Assembly (NCBI RefSeq): GCF_963082655.1 | Contig: NC_081553.1 | Coordinates: forward strand, 46,085,989-46,149,988 | Length of the DNA stretch: 64,000 bases | Direction: 5' to 3' | From: Stomoxys calcitrans | Lineage: Eukaryota; Arthropoda; Insecta; Diptera; Muscidae | Shown: piece by piece, positions 22,004 to 33,513 of the stretch | Position numbering within the stretch: the first letter of the stretch is position 1 | How the letters are laid out: each line of letters begins with the position of its first letter | The notes under the pieces: model-generated | What the model was told of the DNA's origin: nothing | The model's input: only the letters and a program-made list of their open reading frames with translations | The model's database searches: none | Program-made: the position numbers and the translations under genes

Positions 22004-24153
22004 CTTAACCGGTATATCGGTCTATATGACAGCTATATCTAAATACAGTACTATTTTTACCATATTTGGGTCTGATATTGGGAGGCTTAAAATAACCCAC
22101 TGTTTAAAATTTCAGTGAAATCTGGTAATAAATAAAGCTTTTATGGGCTTCAGACCCTTTATCGGAAGATCGGTCTATGTGGCAGCTATATGTAAATATA
22201 GTCCGATCTAAACCATACTTAGGTCAGATGTCAGGAGGCTTAAAATAACCCACTGTTTCAAATTTCAGCAAAATTGGGCTATAATTAAAGCTTTTATGGG
22301 CTTCAGACCCTTTATCGGGAAATCGGTCTATGTGGCAGCTATATTTAAATATAGTCCGATATGAACCATATTTGAGACAGATTTTGGTAGGCCTAAAACT
22401 ACTCACAGCTTCAAATTTTAGTGAAATCGGTTAAAAAATAAAGCTCTTATGGGCTTTAGACCCTTTATCGGAAGATCGGTCTATGTGGCAGCTATATCTA
22501 AATATAGTCCGATCTAAACCATACTTAGGTCAGATGTCAGGAGGCTTAAAGTAACCCACTGTTTTAAATTTCAGCCAAATCGGGTAATAAAAAAAGCTTT
22601 AATGGGCTTCAGAACCTTTACCGGGATATCGGTCTATATGATAGCTAAATCTAAATATAGTCCCATCTGTGCCATATTGAGGTAGAGTGTCAGGAGGCTA
22701 AAAATAACTAACTGTTTCAAATTTAAGCGAAATCGGATACAAAATTAAACTGTTATGGCCTTCAGACCCTTTATTGCGAGATCGGTCTATATGCCAGCTA
22801 TATCTAAATATAGTCCCATCTGTGCCATATTTAGGTCGAGTGTCAGGAGGCTTAAAATAACTCACTGTTTCAAATTTCAGCGAAATCGGATACAAAATAA
22901 AACTTTTATGGCCTTCAGAACCCTTATCGGGAGATCGGTCTATTTGACAGCTATATCTAAATATAGTCCGATCTAAACCATACTTAGGTCAGATGTCAGG
23001 AGGCTTAAAATAACCCACTGTTTTAAATTTCAGCCAAATCGGGTAAAAAAAAAGCTTTTATGGTCTTCAGACCCTTTATGGGGATATTCGTCTATATGGT
23101 AGCTATATCTACATATAGTACGATCTGAACCATATTTGGGACAGATGTTATGAACCCTAAAACTACTCACTGCTTCAAATTTAGGTGAAATCGGTTAAAA
23201 AATAAAGCTTTTATGGGCTTCAGACCCTTTATCGGGAGATCGGTCTATATGACAGCTATATCTAAATATAGTCCGATCTAAACCATATTTAGGTCAGATG
23301 TCAGGTGGCTTAAAGTAACCCACTGTTTCAAATTTCAGCGAAATTGGGCTATAATTAAAGCTTTTATGGGCTTCAGACCCTTTATCGGCAGATCGGTCTA
23401 TATGACAGCTAAATCTAAATATAGTCCCATCTGTGTCATATTTAGGTCGAGTGTCAGGAGGCTAAAAATAACTCACTGTTTTAAATTTCAGCGAAATCGG
23501 ATACAAAATAAAACTTTTATGGTCTTCAGACCCTTTATCGGGAGATCGGTCTATATAACAGCTATATCTAAATATAGTCCGATCTAATTCATATTTAGGT
23601 CAGATGTCAGGAGGCTAAAAATAACTCACTGTTTCAAATTTCAGCGAAATCGGATACAAAATAAAACCTTTATGGTCTTCAGACCCTTTATCGGGAGATC
23701 GGTCTATATGACAGCTATATCTAAATATAGTCCGATCTAAACCATACTTAGGTCAGATGTCAGGAGGCTTAAAATAACCCACTGTTTTATATTTCAGCCA
23801 AATCGGGTAAAAAAAAAGCTTTTATGGTCTTCAGACCCTTTATGGGGATATCTGTCTATATGGTAGCTATATCTACATATAGTACGATCTGAACCATATT
23901 TGGGCCAGTTATCGGGAAGCCTTAAACTACTCACTGTTTCAAAAAAAAAGTTTTTATAGGCATTAGACCCTTTATGGGGAAAAAAAGACGGACCGACAGA
24001 CGGACAGACACTCGGACATCATTAAAACGTCTTAGAATTTTACAACGATCCGAACTATATATACTTTTTGGGGTCGGAAATTGATATTTCGATGTGTTGC
24101 AAACGGAATGACTAAATGAATATATCCCCATCCTTCGGTGGTGGGTATAAAAA
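22004..24153 (-). mobile_element. Family E array of 13 monomers with complete head
   Basis: The CAGACCCTTTATCGG word or its variant recurs at 22151, 22304, 22457, 22610, 22763, 22916, 23068, 23221, 23374, 23527, 23680 and 23832, spacing 152-153 bp, with a shortened last unit near 23964. After the array come GACGGACCGACAGACGGAC, the core ACTATATATACTTTTTGGGG and the head reversed (CCTTCGGTGGTGGGTATA). Monomers differ by scattered substitutions, and alternating variants (GGTAAAAAAAAAG versus GATACAAAATAAA) suggest higher-order duplication. Confidence 0.92.
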
Positions 24154-24368
24154 CATGTGGATTTCGTTGCTTATGTTAACTCCCTCACTACCTTTAAACG
24201 GTGTCAAAGGCTTCTACACTATGTGAATCCACTGGAGGCCTGTGTCCCCAATTGAGATAAAGGTGTAATCACAATTGAACTAGCCTATGGCCAGCAACTC
24301 AACTCCAACCAATACTTGATGTCCCTCATTCCCTAGGTCATTTCATATTTCTAATATTTTTTTTACTA

Positions 24369-24606
24369 TTGTGTTGCCCAAAAAGTAATTGCGGATTTTT
24401 CATATAGTCGGCGTTGACAAATTTTTCACAGCTTGTGACTCTGTAATTGCATTCTTTCTTCTGTCAGTTATCAGCTGTTACTTTTAGCTTGCGTTAGAAA
24501 AAAAAGTGTAAAAAAAAGTATATTTGATTAAAGTTCAATCTAAGTTTTATTAAAAATGCATTTACTTTCTTTTAAAAAATCCGCAATTACTTTTTGGGCA
24601 ACCCAA
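24369..24606 (-). mobile_element. Mariner-derived MITE
   Basis: A complete copy in a TA|TA context, with left TTGTGTTGCCCAAAAAG and right TTTTTGGGCAACCCAA. The interior includes GATTAAAGTTCAATCTAAG, the transposase stop-codon side. Confidence 0.95.
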
Positions 24607-25770
24607 TAGTAAAAATCCTTACATTTTATATTCCTTGCTGCCATACATTTTGTTCAAATAATGTTGGCACTTACTAATTGTGAGTTATTATTATAACAAA
24701 AAACCACAACCAATTAAAGCTTTAATCTGTTTTATAAATTAACAGTTGAGTTCATTTCCAAAAAAAAAAAAAACAAAAATGGTACAAAACCCAAAATCTT
24801 TTCCTTTCAATGCATCATGTGATGATGATGCCTGGCAATCCCAAAAACAATTTTTGAAATTTACAATCGACCTTAATTTCGAAGTATACTTTGAAGGATG
24901 ATACGGACACCATTCATTATTCACTTGAGTGTCCATATTCGGTCCTATCCCGTTGAGAGTTGCTTCTAATTCGTATCATGCTGTGAGTATAGTAGACAAT
25001 TTTGGCTTGTTTTTGTTTTCATTTTTTTTTTGTTTTTGTTTTGTTGCTGCTCGTAGCCGCACTTTCAAATTAGTAATTTAATCCTTTTTATGGTTTAACG
25101 GAAGCTTGTTTCTCTGTGTCTTCGGCTTGTTGTTGTTGCGTCGTTGTATGTATTGCCCAACGTGGGTCGTCATGGGTTTTGTTGATAGAGCTATTAAGAG
25201 CTGAAGTGTGTAACCCTTCATCAGTTGGTTGATTGGTTGGTTGGTTGCTCTGTGTGTCACTTTGCCGTTTTCTACTCCTCCCCCCCTTCTTTAATGTCCC
25301 ATGCATAGAGTCGGAAATTTGTAAAAGTTATATTTGTTGTTATTTTAGGCAATGGTTTAACGGTACCATGTGTGTCTGTGTGTACTTGTATCCATAGACA
25401 TTTGCTGTTTTGTGTGTATTTCCTCCAAATAGGATAGGAAATATTTCGCCTTAGTCATCAATGTGTTGAAGGCTAACGAAGTGTCTTTAATTTGTTTACT
25501 CGATTTAAGCCTCATTAACAATTTTGTTGAAGCAATTAGTTAACGCACACACCAAATGATGAATGGTTCGTCTGTGTTCGTTGAGTCATCACACGGACTG
25601 TGCGACAAATCATTATCGCTACTTGTCTATAACTTTTTTGGGTAGTTTATTTCGAATTGGAATAGTTGATGGGTTGATAAAATGGAGTGAGTTCCATATC
25701 TCATTGAACGTAGCTGAAGGGGCAGAGAACAAATATAGAAATTAGTGGTGGTTTTCTTTTGGGATACCAA
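24607..25770. other. Unassigned sequence
   Basis: A homopolymer A run near 24760 and a T-rich run at 25010-25050. Short ORFs rich in Q/N/T have no recognised domain. Confidence 0.4.
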
Positions 25771-27160
25771 CATAAGGATCATAAAACAGGTTCAGAGAAC
25801 ATGTTGGCATAGGCGGAGCGATGAGGACTACGCCCATTAGGGCACTGGAGACCATTCTATTGGGTTGCCCAAAAAGTAATTGCGGATTTTTTAAAAGAAA
25901 GTAAATGCATTTTTAATAAAACTTAGAATGGACTTTAATCAAATATACTTTTTTTACACTTTTTTTCTAAAGCAAGCTAAATGTAACAGCTGATAACTGA
26001 CAGAAGAAAGAATGTAATTACAGAGTCACAAGCTGTGAAAAAATTTGTCAACGCCGACTATATGAAAAATCCGCAATTACTTTTTGGGCAACACAATAGA
26101 TATCCGACCCATTGACTTACAGATTAAGTGGGAGCCAGCCACTGCGGCTAAGAGACTTAAGGCGATGGGAGAAAGGATTGAGAATGGGAGCAGCTCATAC
26201 TATCGCGATAAAATCGAGGCGACGATAGGAAACCTGGAAGCAAGGGAAGAGGTTTCCGATGGGATACCTGAGACGACACTTGAGGTCGAGTGCGAGGCAC
26301 TGATGCCAGCGGCACAGTTTTGTATGGACGTAACTCTAGTATTGCCATCTGGAAGTTAGTGTTACACGGATGGATCAAAGATAGAGGACAGAGTGAAGCT
26401 GGGGGTCTACATTGAGAACCCAAGGACTGAGACCTCTTTTAGACTGTCTGGAAATAATACGGTCCTACAGGCGGAGATTCGGGCGATCAGGGAATGCTTG
26501 AGGTGGTGAAGTGCTAACACGAGGAAGTCGAGTGTAAACATCTTTATGGACAGTTAAATGGCCATAAAGGCAATAACAATCATGACGGTAAGCTAACGAA
26601 CAAACTTGGATTGTAAAAAGGAGATTGACGCCTTCTCTGAGGATGGCACAATGCGTATCGTTTGAGTGCTAGAGAAGGGGGAATCAAAGGGCAGAGGATT
26701 TGGCGGTGAAGGCCAGAGAATTGCCATCGAAAAACTTGGTCAAACCGAAGCCTTTTGGGCTCGACGCAGTCCGAGTTTAGGGAGTGGGCGACAAATGCAA
26801 ACAATCAGTAGGACGGCGAAAATCCTATAGGGTGATGCGGATCGTGAGAGGACGAGAATTTTACTGAAAGGAAGTAAGCAGGTAGTCAGTATACCTTTTG
26901 GTGTCATAACAGGGCACATAGGACTACGAGCTCACTTATGCATAATCGGTGCGGCAAGTGGTGGCATGGGCATGTGAGGAAGATGGTGAAACGTTGGAGC
27001 AATTCCTATGTCATAGAACGGCTTTCGCGGCTAACAGAACCTGTACTTAGCTGGGGACACGATAGCAGGCATGAACCAACTTATGGGAGTGGTATGGAAA
27101 ATAATTAAGGATTTTGTAAGTAGCACAGAATCACTAACTTAAAATTTTCATTTTCGAGGT
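25771..27160 (+). pseudogene. LINE copy 2 (RNase H and tail), interrupted by a MITE
   Basis: This is colinear with 6817-7970 of copy 1. It starts at CATAAGGATC, has ACAGGTTCAGAGAAC, then the linker and RNase H. CYTDGSK is preceded by a stop (GGAAGTTAGTGT), AEIRAI is intact, and the third site reads MDS followed by a stop. The Cys/His tail and GGATTTTGTAAGTAGCAC close the copy. A MITE occupies 25860-26096. The RT catalytic region is not included. Confidence 0.9.
25860..26096 (+). mobile_element. Mariner-derived MITE inside LINE copy 2
   Basis: Bounded by TA at 25858-25859 and 26097-26098. Removing it and one TA restores ATTCTAGATATCCGACCC, matching ATTCTAGATATTCGACCC in LINE copy 1 near 6885-6902. 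This gives direct paralogous empty-site evidence. Confidence 0.97.
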
Positions 27161-27162
27161 TA

Positions 27163-29135
27163 CTTTTTATACCCACCACCGAAGGAAGGGGATGTATTCA
27201 TTTTGTCATTCCGTTTGCAACATTGAAGTATTCATTTCCAACCCTATAAAGTATATATATTCTTGATCCGCGTAAAAATCTAAGACGATCCAGCCATGTC
27301 CGTCCGTCTGTCCGTCTGTCTGTTGGAATCATTTTTTATTTGTTTGTTAGTTTGTTTGCCTGTTCCGTATAGACTCAAAAACGGCGAACTGATTTTCATA
27401 AAATTTGGGCCCCCGGTGAAGGAGGGCGGACCTTCCCCCATACCCCAATTTTCAAAAACGTCAGATCTCGGAGATGGGTGCACCGACTTAAGCGACATGT
27501 TGTATGCCACCTTATGGTTTCCCAAAAACAGGAAATTGGTATACAATTTTTGGGCCCAATAATCTGGGGGGACGCCCCATCCCAAAACCCACCCGAACGG
27601 ACATGTTTACCGATTGGGACAATATGGGTATCAAATGAAAGTTATTAAAGAGTAGATTAAAAGTTCGTTTCATAAAAATGTCACATTAAGAGTCGAAGGT
27701 CCCCTACCCCCAAAAACATTACCCAACAGGGCACTTTTACCGCTTATGGGTATCAAGAGGGAGGTATTTAAGAATAAGGTACGAACTTGGCATAAAAATG
27801 TCACCCTTAGTGTCGGGGGGTTCACCCAAAAACACCATCTAACAGGACACTTACCGCTTTGGGCAATATGAGTATCAAATGATAGTTGTTAAAAGTAGAG
27901 TACAAATTTGACATAAAAATGTATTTCTTGGTGCCTGAGAGGCCATACCCCCCAGCGGGGCATATTTACCGATTGGGACAATATGAGTATCAAGTGAATG
28001 GTGTTTGGAAGTTAAGTGAACATATGTCATAAGAATTTGGTCCAAGGTATCTACGGGGCCTCTCCAACCCCAAAAACCCCCAAAACGTGCATGAATGTCC
28101 AACGTCACAAAATGGGTATAAAATAAAATGAAAGGTCTTTGAGAGTTGACCACGAATCTGATATACACATTTGGGACAAAGTCTGGCACCGGATCACCCA
28201 CCTTATACGCTTCAATAAGCCGTGTAATTCGATCGGGACAATATGGGAATTAAACCAACAGATTTATGACAGTAGAGTTCGAATCCAATGTTGATATAGG
28301 GACTAAAGTATCTTGGTCACGTCCTGCCTTTTAGCCGGGCATGTTGATCTCGAATGTATATAACCAATACAAAAAAAAATAATTAATGTGGATCTGAACG
28401 AGGCTCTTGGTCTTGATAGCCAACTTCAAAATTCTTGGCGTTATGGGGCTTAAACAAAAAAGTGCTCCAAACAAGACTTATTCTCCGACCATGACACTAT
28501 AGGGCTCAGATCAAATAAGAGAGAAAAGGGGATCAAATCTGATATTTGTTTTATAGCCTAGTGTTTCAGGGATGTCTTACCCCCTAAACCATACATATAT
28601 ACCGACAATGGTAATATGTAGCTCAAATGTGGTTTCTGATATCGACTTTCGGGGGAAAGGGTTTGGCTACTACAATCCACCACTAAAACCTAGAGAATGA
28701 AGTAGATCTAACATCCAAACTTTAATGGGCGGACCCTCCCCTTAACCTATTTTCAAAAACACATCTCGGAGATGGGTGGGTAGATTTTTAATGATCGTAA
28801 AGAGAAATGTTGGTATTCTTATTTAGGGTGGCATATCTAAGGGGCCCCGCCACCAAAAATGACTATATGGGACTCAAATAAAAGGTATTTGAGACTAGAG
28901 CACGAATCTGATATATGGGGGTCCACCTCACTCCCAAAAATACCCCCCTAACGGAACATATTTACCGACCATAACAATATGAGGCTCAAATGAAAGGTAT
29001 TTGGGAGTAGAGCACCAATATGATATCCACATTGGGGCGAAATATCTGAAAAGCCGTATCAGTATCCCCCAAACTGGACTTATTTCCGGATCATGACACT
29101 ATAGGGCTCAAATAAAATATAAGAGTAAGAGAAGG
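27163..29135 (+). mobile_element. DINE-like head carrying a family D array
   Basis: The head reads ATACCCACCACCGAAGG, with core AAAGTATATATATTC and GTCCGTCCGTCTGTCC. Instead of A monomers it continues with TTGTTTGCCTGTTCCG and an array of C-rich units (AATATGGGTATCAAATG, CCCCAAAAACACC) spaced roughly 110-130 bp and irregular. The hairpin end is not seen; monomers of other classes follow at 29136. Confidence 0.75.
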
Positions 29136-30330
29136 CGAAGCAGAGCCCATAAAAGCCGCAATTATCATCCGATTTCACTGACATTTGAAATAGAGAGTTT
29201 TTTTTTAATCTCCCGACATTCGACTCAAATATGGTTCAGATAGGGCCATAGTTAGATATAGCTGTCAATATAGGCCGATCTACTGATTGAGAGTCTTAAG
29301 CATATAACAGCCGCAATTATTACCTGATTTTGAATCCGAATTTCTTTTTTCTTTTTTTCTCCATAAGCAGGTTAAGTACGCAAATGGGCTATATCGGACT
29401 ATATATTGATATAGCCCCCATAGATACCGATCCGCCAATTTTCGGTCTTAGGTCCATAAAAGCCACATTTATTATCCAAAGGGCCCATATAAGGTGCATT
29501 TATTGTCCGATGTAGCCGAAATTTGGGACAGTGTGTTGTATTGGGCTAAACGACATTCTTCTTCAATTTGGGTCAGATCGGTCAAAATTTGGATGTAGCT
29601 GCCATATATACCGATCTCTCGATTTATGATTTTTGGCTCATAAAAGGTGTATTTATTGTCCGATGTCGCCGAAATTTGGGACAGTGTGTTGTGTTGGACT
29701 CTTCAACATTTTTCTTTAATTTGGCTCAGATCGGTCCAAATTTGGATATAGCTGCCATATAGACCGATATCTCGATTTAAGGCTTTGGGCCCATTAAAGG
29801 CGCATTTATTGTCCCATTTTGTCATAATTTGGGACCGCGAGTTGTGTTAGGCGCTTCGACATCCTTCTGCAATTTGGCTCATATCGGTGCAGAGTTAGAT
29901 ATAGCTGCCATATAGACCGATCTCTCGATTTAAGGTATTTCGCTCATAAAAAGCGCATTTATTGTCCGATTTCGCCGAAATTTGGGAGAGAGAGTTAAGT
30001 TAAGTCTCTTGACATATTTTTTTGCAATATGGCCTAGATCGGTCCAGATTTGGATATGGCTGCCATATAGACCGATATCTCGATTTAAGGTTTTGGGTCC
30101 ATAAAAGGCGCATTTATTGGCCAAAAATTTGGGACAGTGAGTTAAGTTAAGTCCCTTGACATATTTTTTTGCAATATGGCCTAGATCGGTCCAGATTTGG
30201 ATATAGCTGCCATATAGACCGATCTCTCGATGTATAATCCGATAAGAAATTTGACACAGTGACTTATGTAAGTGTTTTCGACATCCGTGTCGTAAATGAT
30301 TCAGATCGGATTATTTTTAGATATATATAT
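29136..30330 (+). mobile_element. Family E/A monomer array without head
   Basis: About 200 bp of E-like sequence is followed by the A post-tract segment (CCATAAGCAGGTTAAG) and six A monomers in + orientation. It ends at a run of TATATATAT at about 30330, where orientation flips. Confidence 0.8.
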
Positions 30331-30532
30331 ATTTAAATCTGGACCGATCTGGGTCAAATTGAAGAAGAATGTCGAGTGGCTTATCACAACTCACTGTCCC
30401 ATATTTCAGCGAAATCGGATAATAAATGTGGCTTTTATGGGCCTTAGTACCTAATCCGGCGGATCGGTCTATATGGGGTCTATATCAAGATATAGTCCGA
30501 TATAGCCCATATTCGAACCTGCTTATGGATAA
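30331..30532 (-). mobile_element. Family A monomer and post-array piece, inverted
   Basis: One and a half A monomers in reverse orientation plus AACCTGCTTATGGAT. It is directly followed by the hairpin end of another reverse A element. Confidence 0.75.
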
Positions 30533-31624
30533 CAAGTTAAAAGGCGTTAAGTTCGGCCGGGCCGAACTTTGGATACCCACCACCTCGGGAATATATGTAA
30601 ACCACCTTTTATCAAAATTCGGTGAAAATTTCATACCTTATGTCCCATATCAGTTATATCAAAATATGTTCCGATTTGGACCAAGTATTGTACTAAAAGT
30701 ACACTAGCTATATCTAAAAATAAACCAATCTGAACCATATACGACACGGATATCGAAAAGCCTAACATAAGTCACTGTGTCAAATTTCAGTGAAATCCGA
30801 TTGTAAATGCGCCTTTTATGGGGCCAAGATCTTAAATCGCGATATCGGTCTATATGGCAGCTATATTCAAATCTGGACCGATCTGGGCAAAATTGAAAAA
30901 GGACTTCGAAGAGCCTAACCAAACTCACTGTCTCAAATTTCAGGGGCATCGGGCAATAAATGCGTCTTTTATGGCCCCAAAACCTAAAACCTAGATATCG
31001 GTCTATATGGCAGCTATATCCAAATCTGAACCGATCTGTGCGATTTTGCAGAATTATGTCAAGGGGTTTAACTTAACTCACTGTCCCAAATTTCGGCGAC
31101 ATCGGACAATAAATAAGCATTTCATGGGCCCAAAACCATAAATCAAGAAATCGGTCTATATGGCAGCTATATCCAAATCTGAACCGATTATGGCCAAATT
31201 GAAGTAAGATGTCGAAGGGCCTAACACAACTCACTGTCCTAAATTTCAGCAAGATCGGATTATAAATGTGGCTTTTATGGGCCTTAGACCCTAAATCGGA
31301 GGATCGGTCTATATGGCAGCTATATCCAAATCTGGACCGATCTGAGCCAAATTGAGGAAGGATGTCGAAGGGCCCAACACAACTCACTGTCCCAAATTTC
31401 AGCAAGATCGGATAATAAATGTGGCTTTTATGGGATATCTCTCTTTTTAACGACTGTAGCGTGATTTCAACAGACAGACGGACAGACGGACGGACATGTC
31501 AAGATCGTCTTAGATTTTTACGCTGATCAAGAATATATATACTTTATGGGGTCGGAAATGGATATTTCGATGTGTTGCAAACGGAATGACAAAATGAATA
31601 TACCCCCATCCTTCGGTGGTGGAT
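30533..31624 (-). mobile_element. Complete family A element
   Basis: CAAGTTAAAAGGCG, a perfect hairpin, the subterminal CCACCACCTCGGG, about five monomers, GACAGACGGACAGACGGACG, the core and the head ending CATCCTTCGGTGGTGGAT. Confidence 0.88.
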
Positions 31625-31854
31625 GGAATCGGTGCAAAGTATCAGCTCAATATCTCTATTTTTAAAGGCTGTAGTGTGATTTCAACAGACAGACGGCCGG
31701 TCAGACAGGCGGACGGACGGACATGGCTATATCGTCTTAGACTTTGATGCTGATCAAGAATATATTTACTTTATCGGGTCGAAAATGGATATATCGATGT
31801 GTTGCAAACTGAATGACAAAATTGTACACCCCCATCCATCGGTGGTGGGTATAA
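31625..31854 (-). mobile_element. Second A tail/head in tandem
   Basis: Repeats the post-array segment (CAGCTCAATATCTCTATT), a longer GAC-rich tract (GGCGGACGGACGGAC), the core and the head GGTGGTGGGTATAA. This is a duplication of the previous element's last 230 bp, already diverged. Confidence 0.8.
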
Positions 31855-33207
31855 TTACTGTTTTGAGATAAAACTAATAGTCATGGGCTATCTTTATCTT
31901 TAAAATCATTTTTACCATCGCAATGCTTTTACTTATTCATGTAGTCTTTAATTCTCATTGACCTTTTCGAATTCAGCAGCGTCAAAGTATTATGAAATGT
32001 TCAACACAAATGTCTACGCACATTTGCATACAGACAACAATTGTTGAAGGAAACAGGTCACATTCAAATATTTTCAAAAAGAATTATTATTGTCCTTCGT
32101 ACTCATTGTTGGTAGCTGTTTTATCGCATTGTTGGTTTTCTGTACTTCGCCCGAAAGGTAGGCAATAAAAATAACACAAACAAGTATCACACTTAATAAG
32201 ATAATTAAAAGGATCCCTGCGGTTCACAACGTGATGTTTTTAACAAATTCGTCCTTAGTCCTTTTCGCACCCTTGTTGAGACAAGGACAACAAGCAATAA
32301 GTACAAGAAGACAACAGCCTCATGAAGCAAGAGGAGGAAGAGATGAAAGTCCTTAAGGACTTTGAAGATGTCATAATTTTAATTAGAGGCCAGAAGTTGA
32401 TAATTTCAAAATTAAAGTCTTTCAACCACAAATTAAATGTCTTAAGAAAGAAAAAATTACAAATAATATATAATACAATAATACAAATAATATTGTAAAG
32501 GAGAACATAACCATATTTACAGAAATATCCATCAATGTCTTAAAGAAGCTACTCTTGGCAACAAAAATAAAAAAATCACATTGTCATGCTTAGCAATCAC
32601 ATCACTGAAGACAAAAAGATAAGAAAATGATGCATTACATCCTGGGTATTGTATCCTTCGCATGGCTGACAATAGAGTTGGTTGAGGTTTAAGGCAGTGG
32701 CCATCTTAAATATAAAGAAGACTAAAAACCAACCAAAACCCCATATACTACAAAAAAAAAAATCATCTCTTGCAAAAGGAGTTGACGATGTAAACGTTAT
32801 TGCATGATTTATTGGTGTCGATATGCTTAGTTTGATACCAGATTCTCCTTGCATTAATGCTGCTTCTAACTGTGAGCAATGCATTTCAACGTTAAGCAGT
32901 CATTTCTCCAACTTCGTATAGTCAGCAATTGCTGGGCAGCGAAAGAAGTTATCTTTTAAATTGCGCTGAGTAAGGATGCCATCACAATTCCTATTGCCAT
33001 ACTCTGGGGGCCATGTAATCGAGTTGGGAAACATGGCCCCAACAAGAGCTGATAGGTTGAAGCTTTAAGGCCGGAAACCAATGCAGAATCCACAGCCCCG
33101 GTCCAAAAATAGGAAAAACAAAAGATGTTAAGGAATATCTACAGGGTAGCTAGCACGAAGTATTACCAAGTTCAAACTGGTGTATCTGTCAAACAAGAAA
33201 TCACAGT
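31855..33207. other. Unassigned sequence
   Basis: AT-rich with no recognised element. The part around 32930-33110 is less AT-rich (GGGGGCCATGTAATCGAG) but has no readable domain. Confidence 0.4.
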
Positions 33208-33427
33208 GTTTGTCGAAACACGCTAACTTTCGAAGGAGTAAAGCTATCCGCTTGAAATTTTCCACAAATACATCTTATAAGTGTAGGTCAGTTGGGATTG
33301 TAAATGGGCCATATCGGTCTATGTTTTGATATAGCTGCCATATAAGCCGATCTGGGATCTTGACTTCTTGAGCCACTACAGGACGCAATTCTTATCCGAT
33401 TTGCCTGAAATTTTGCATGAGATGTTT
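33208..33427 (+). mobile_element. Family B internal fragment
   Basis: AACACGCTAACTTTCGAAGG, GGGCCATATCGGTCTATG, one monomer start and AATTCTTATCCGATTTGCC. It is interrupted by a SINE at 33428. Confidence 0.85.
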
Positions 33428-33513
33428 GGCCACCGTAGCGCAGAGGTTAGCATGTCCGCCTATGACGCTGAACGCCTGGGTTCGAATCCTGGCGAGACCA
33501 TCCCAAAAAAAAA
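33428..33513 (+). mobile_element. SINE, left part (split by a family A element)
   Basis: GGCCACCGTAGCGCAGAGG, the B box GGGTTCGAATCC, then GAGACCATCCC and an A-run. The right part resumes at 35125 after a 1.6-kb insertion. Confidence 0.92.

Noticed and set aside
22004..24000. CRISPR-like array
   Set aside because: Units are diverged head-to-tail repeats without unique spacers, in a eukaryotic setting.
33428..33513. Functional tRNA gene
   Set aside because: A and B boxes are present but the acceptor and D stems do not pair properly, and the same body follows several copies, so it is a SINE head.
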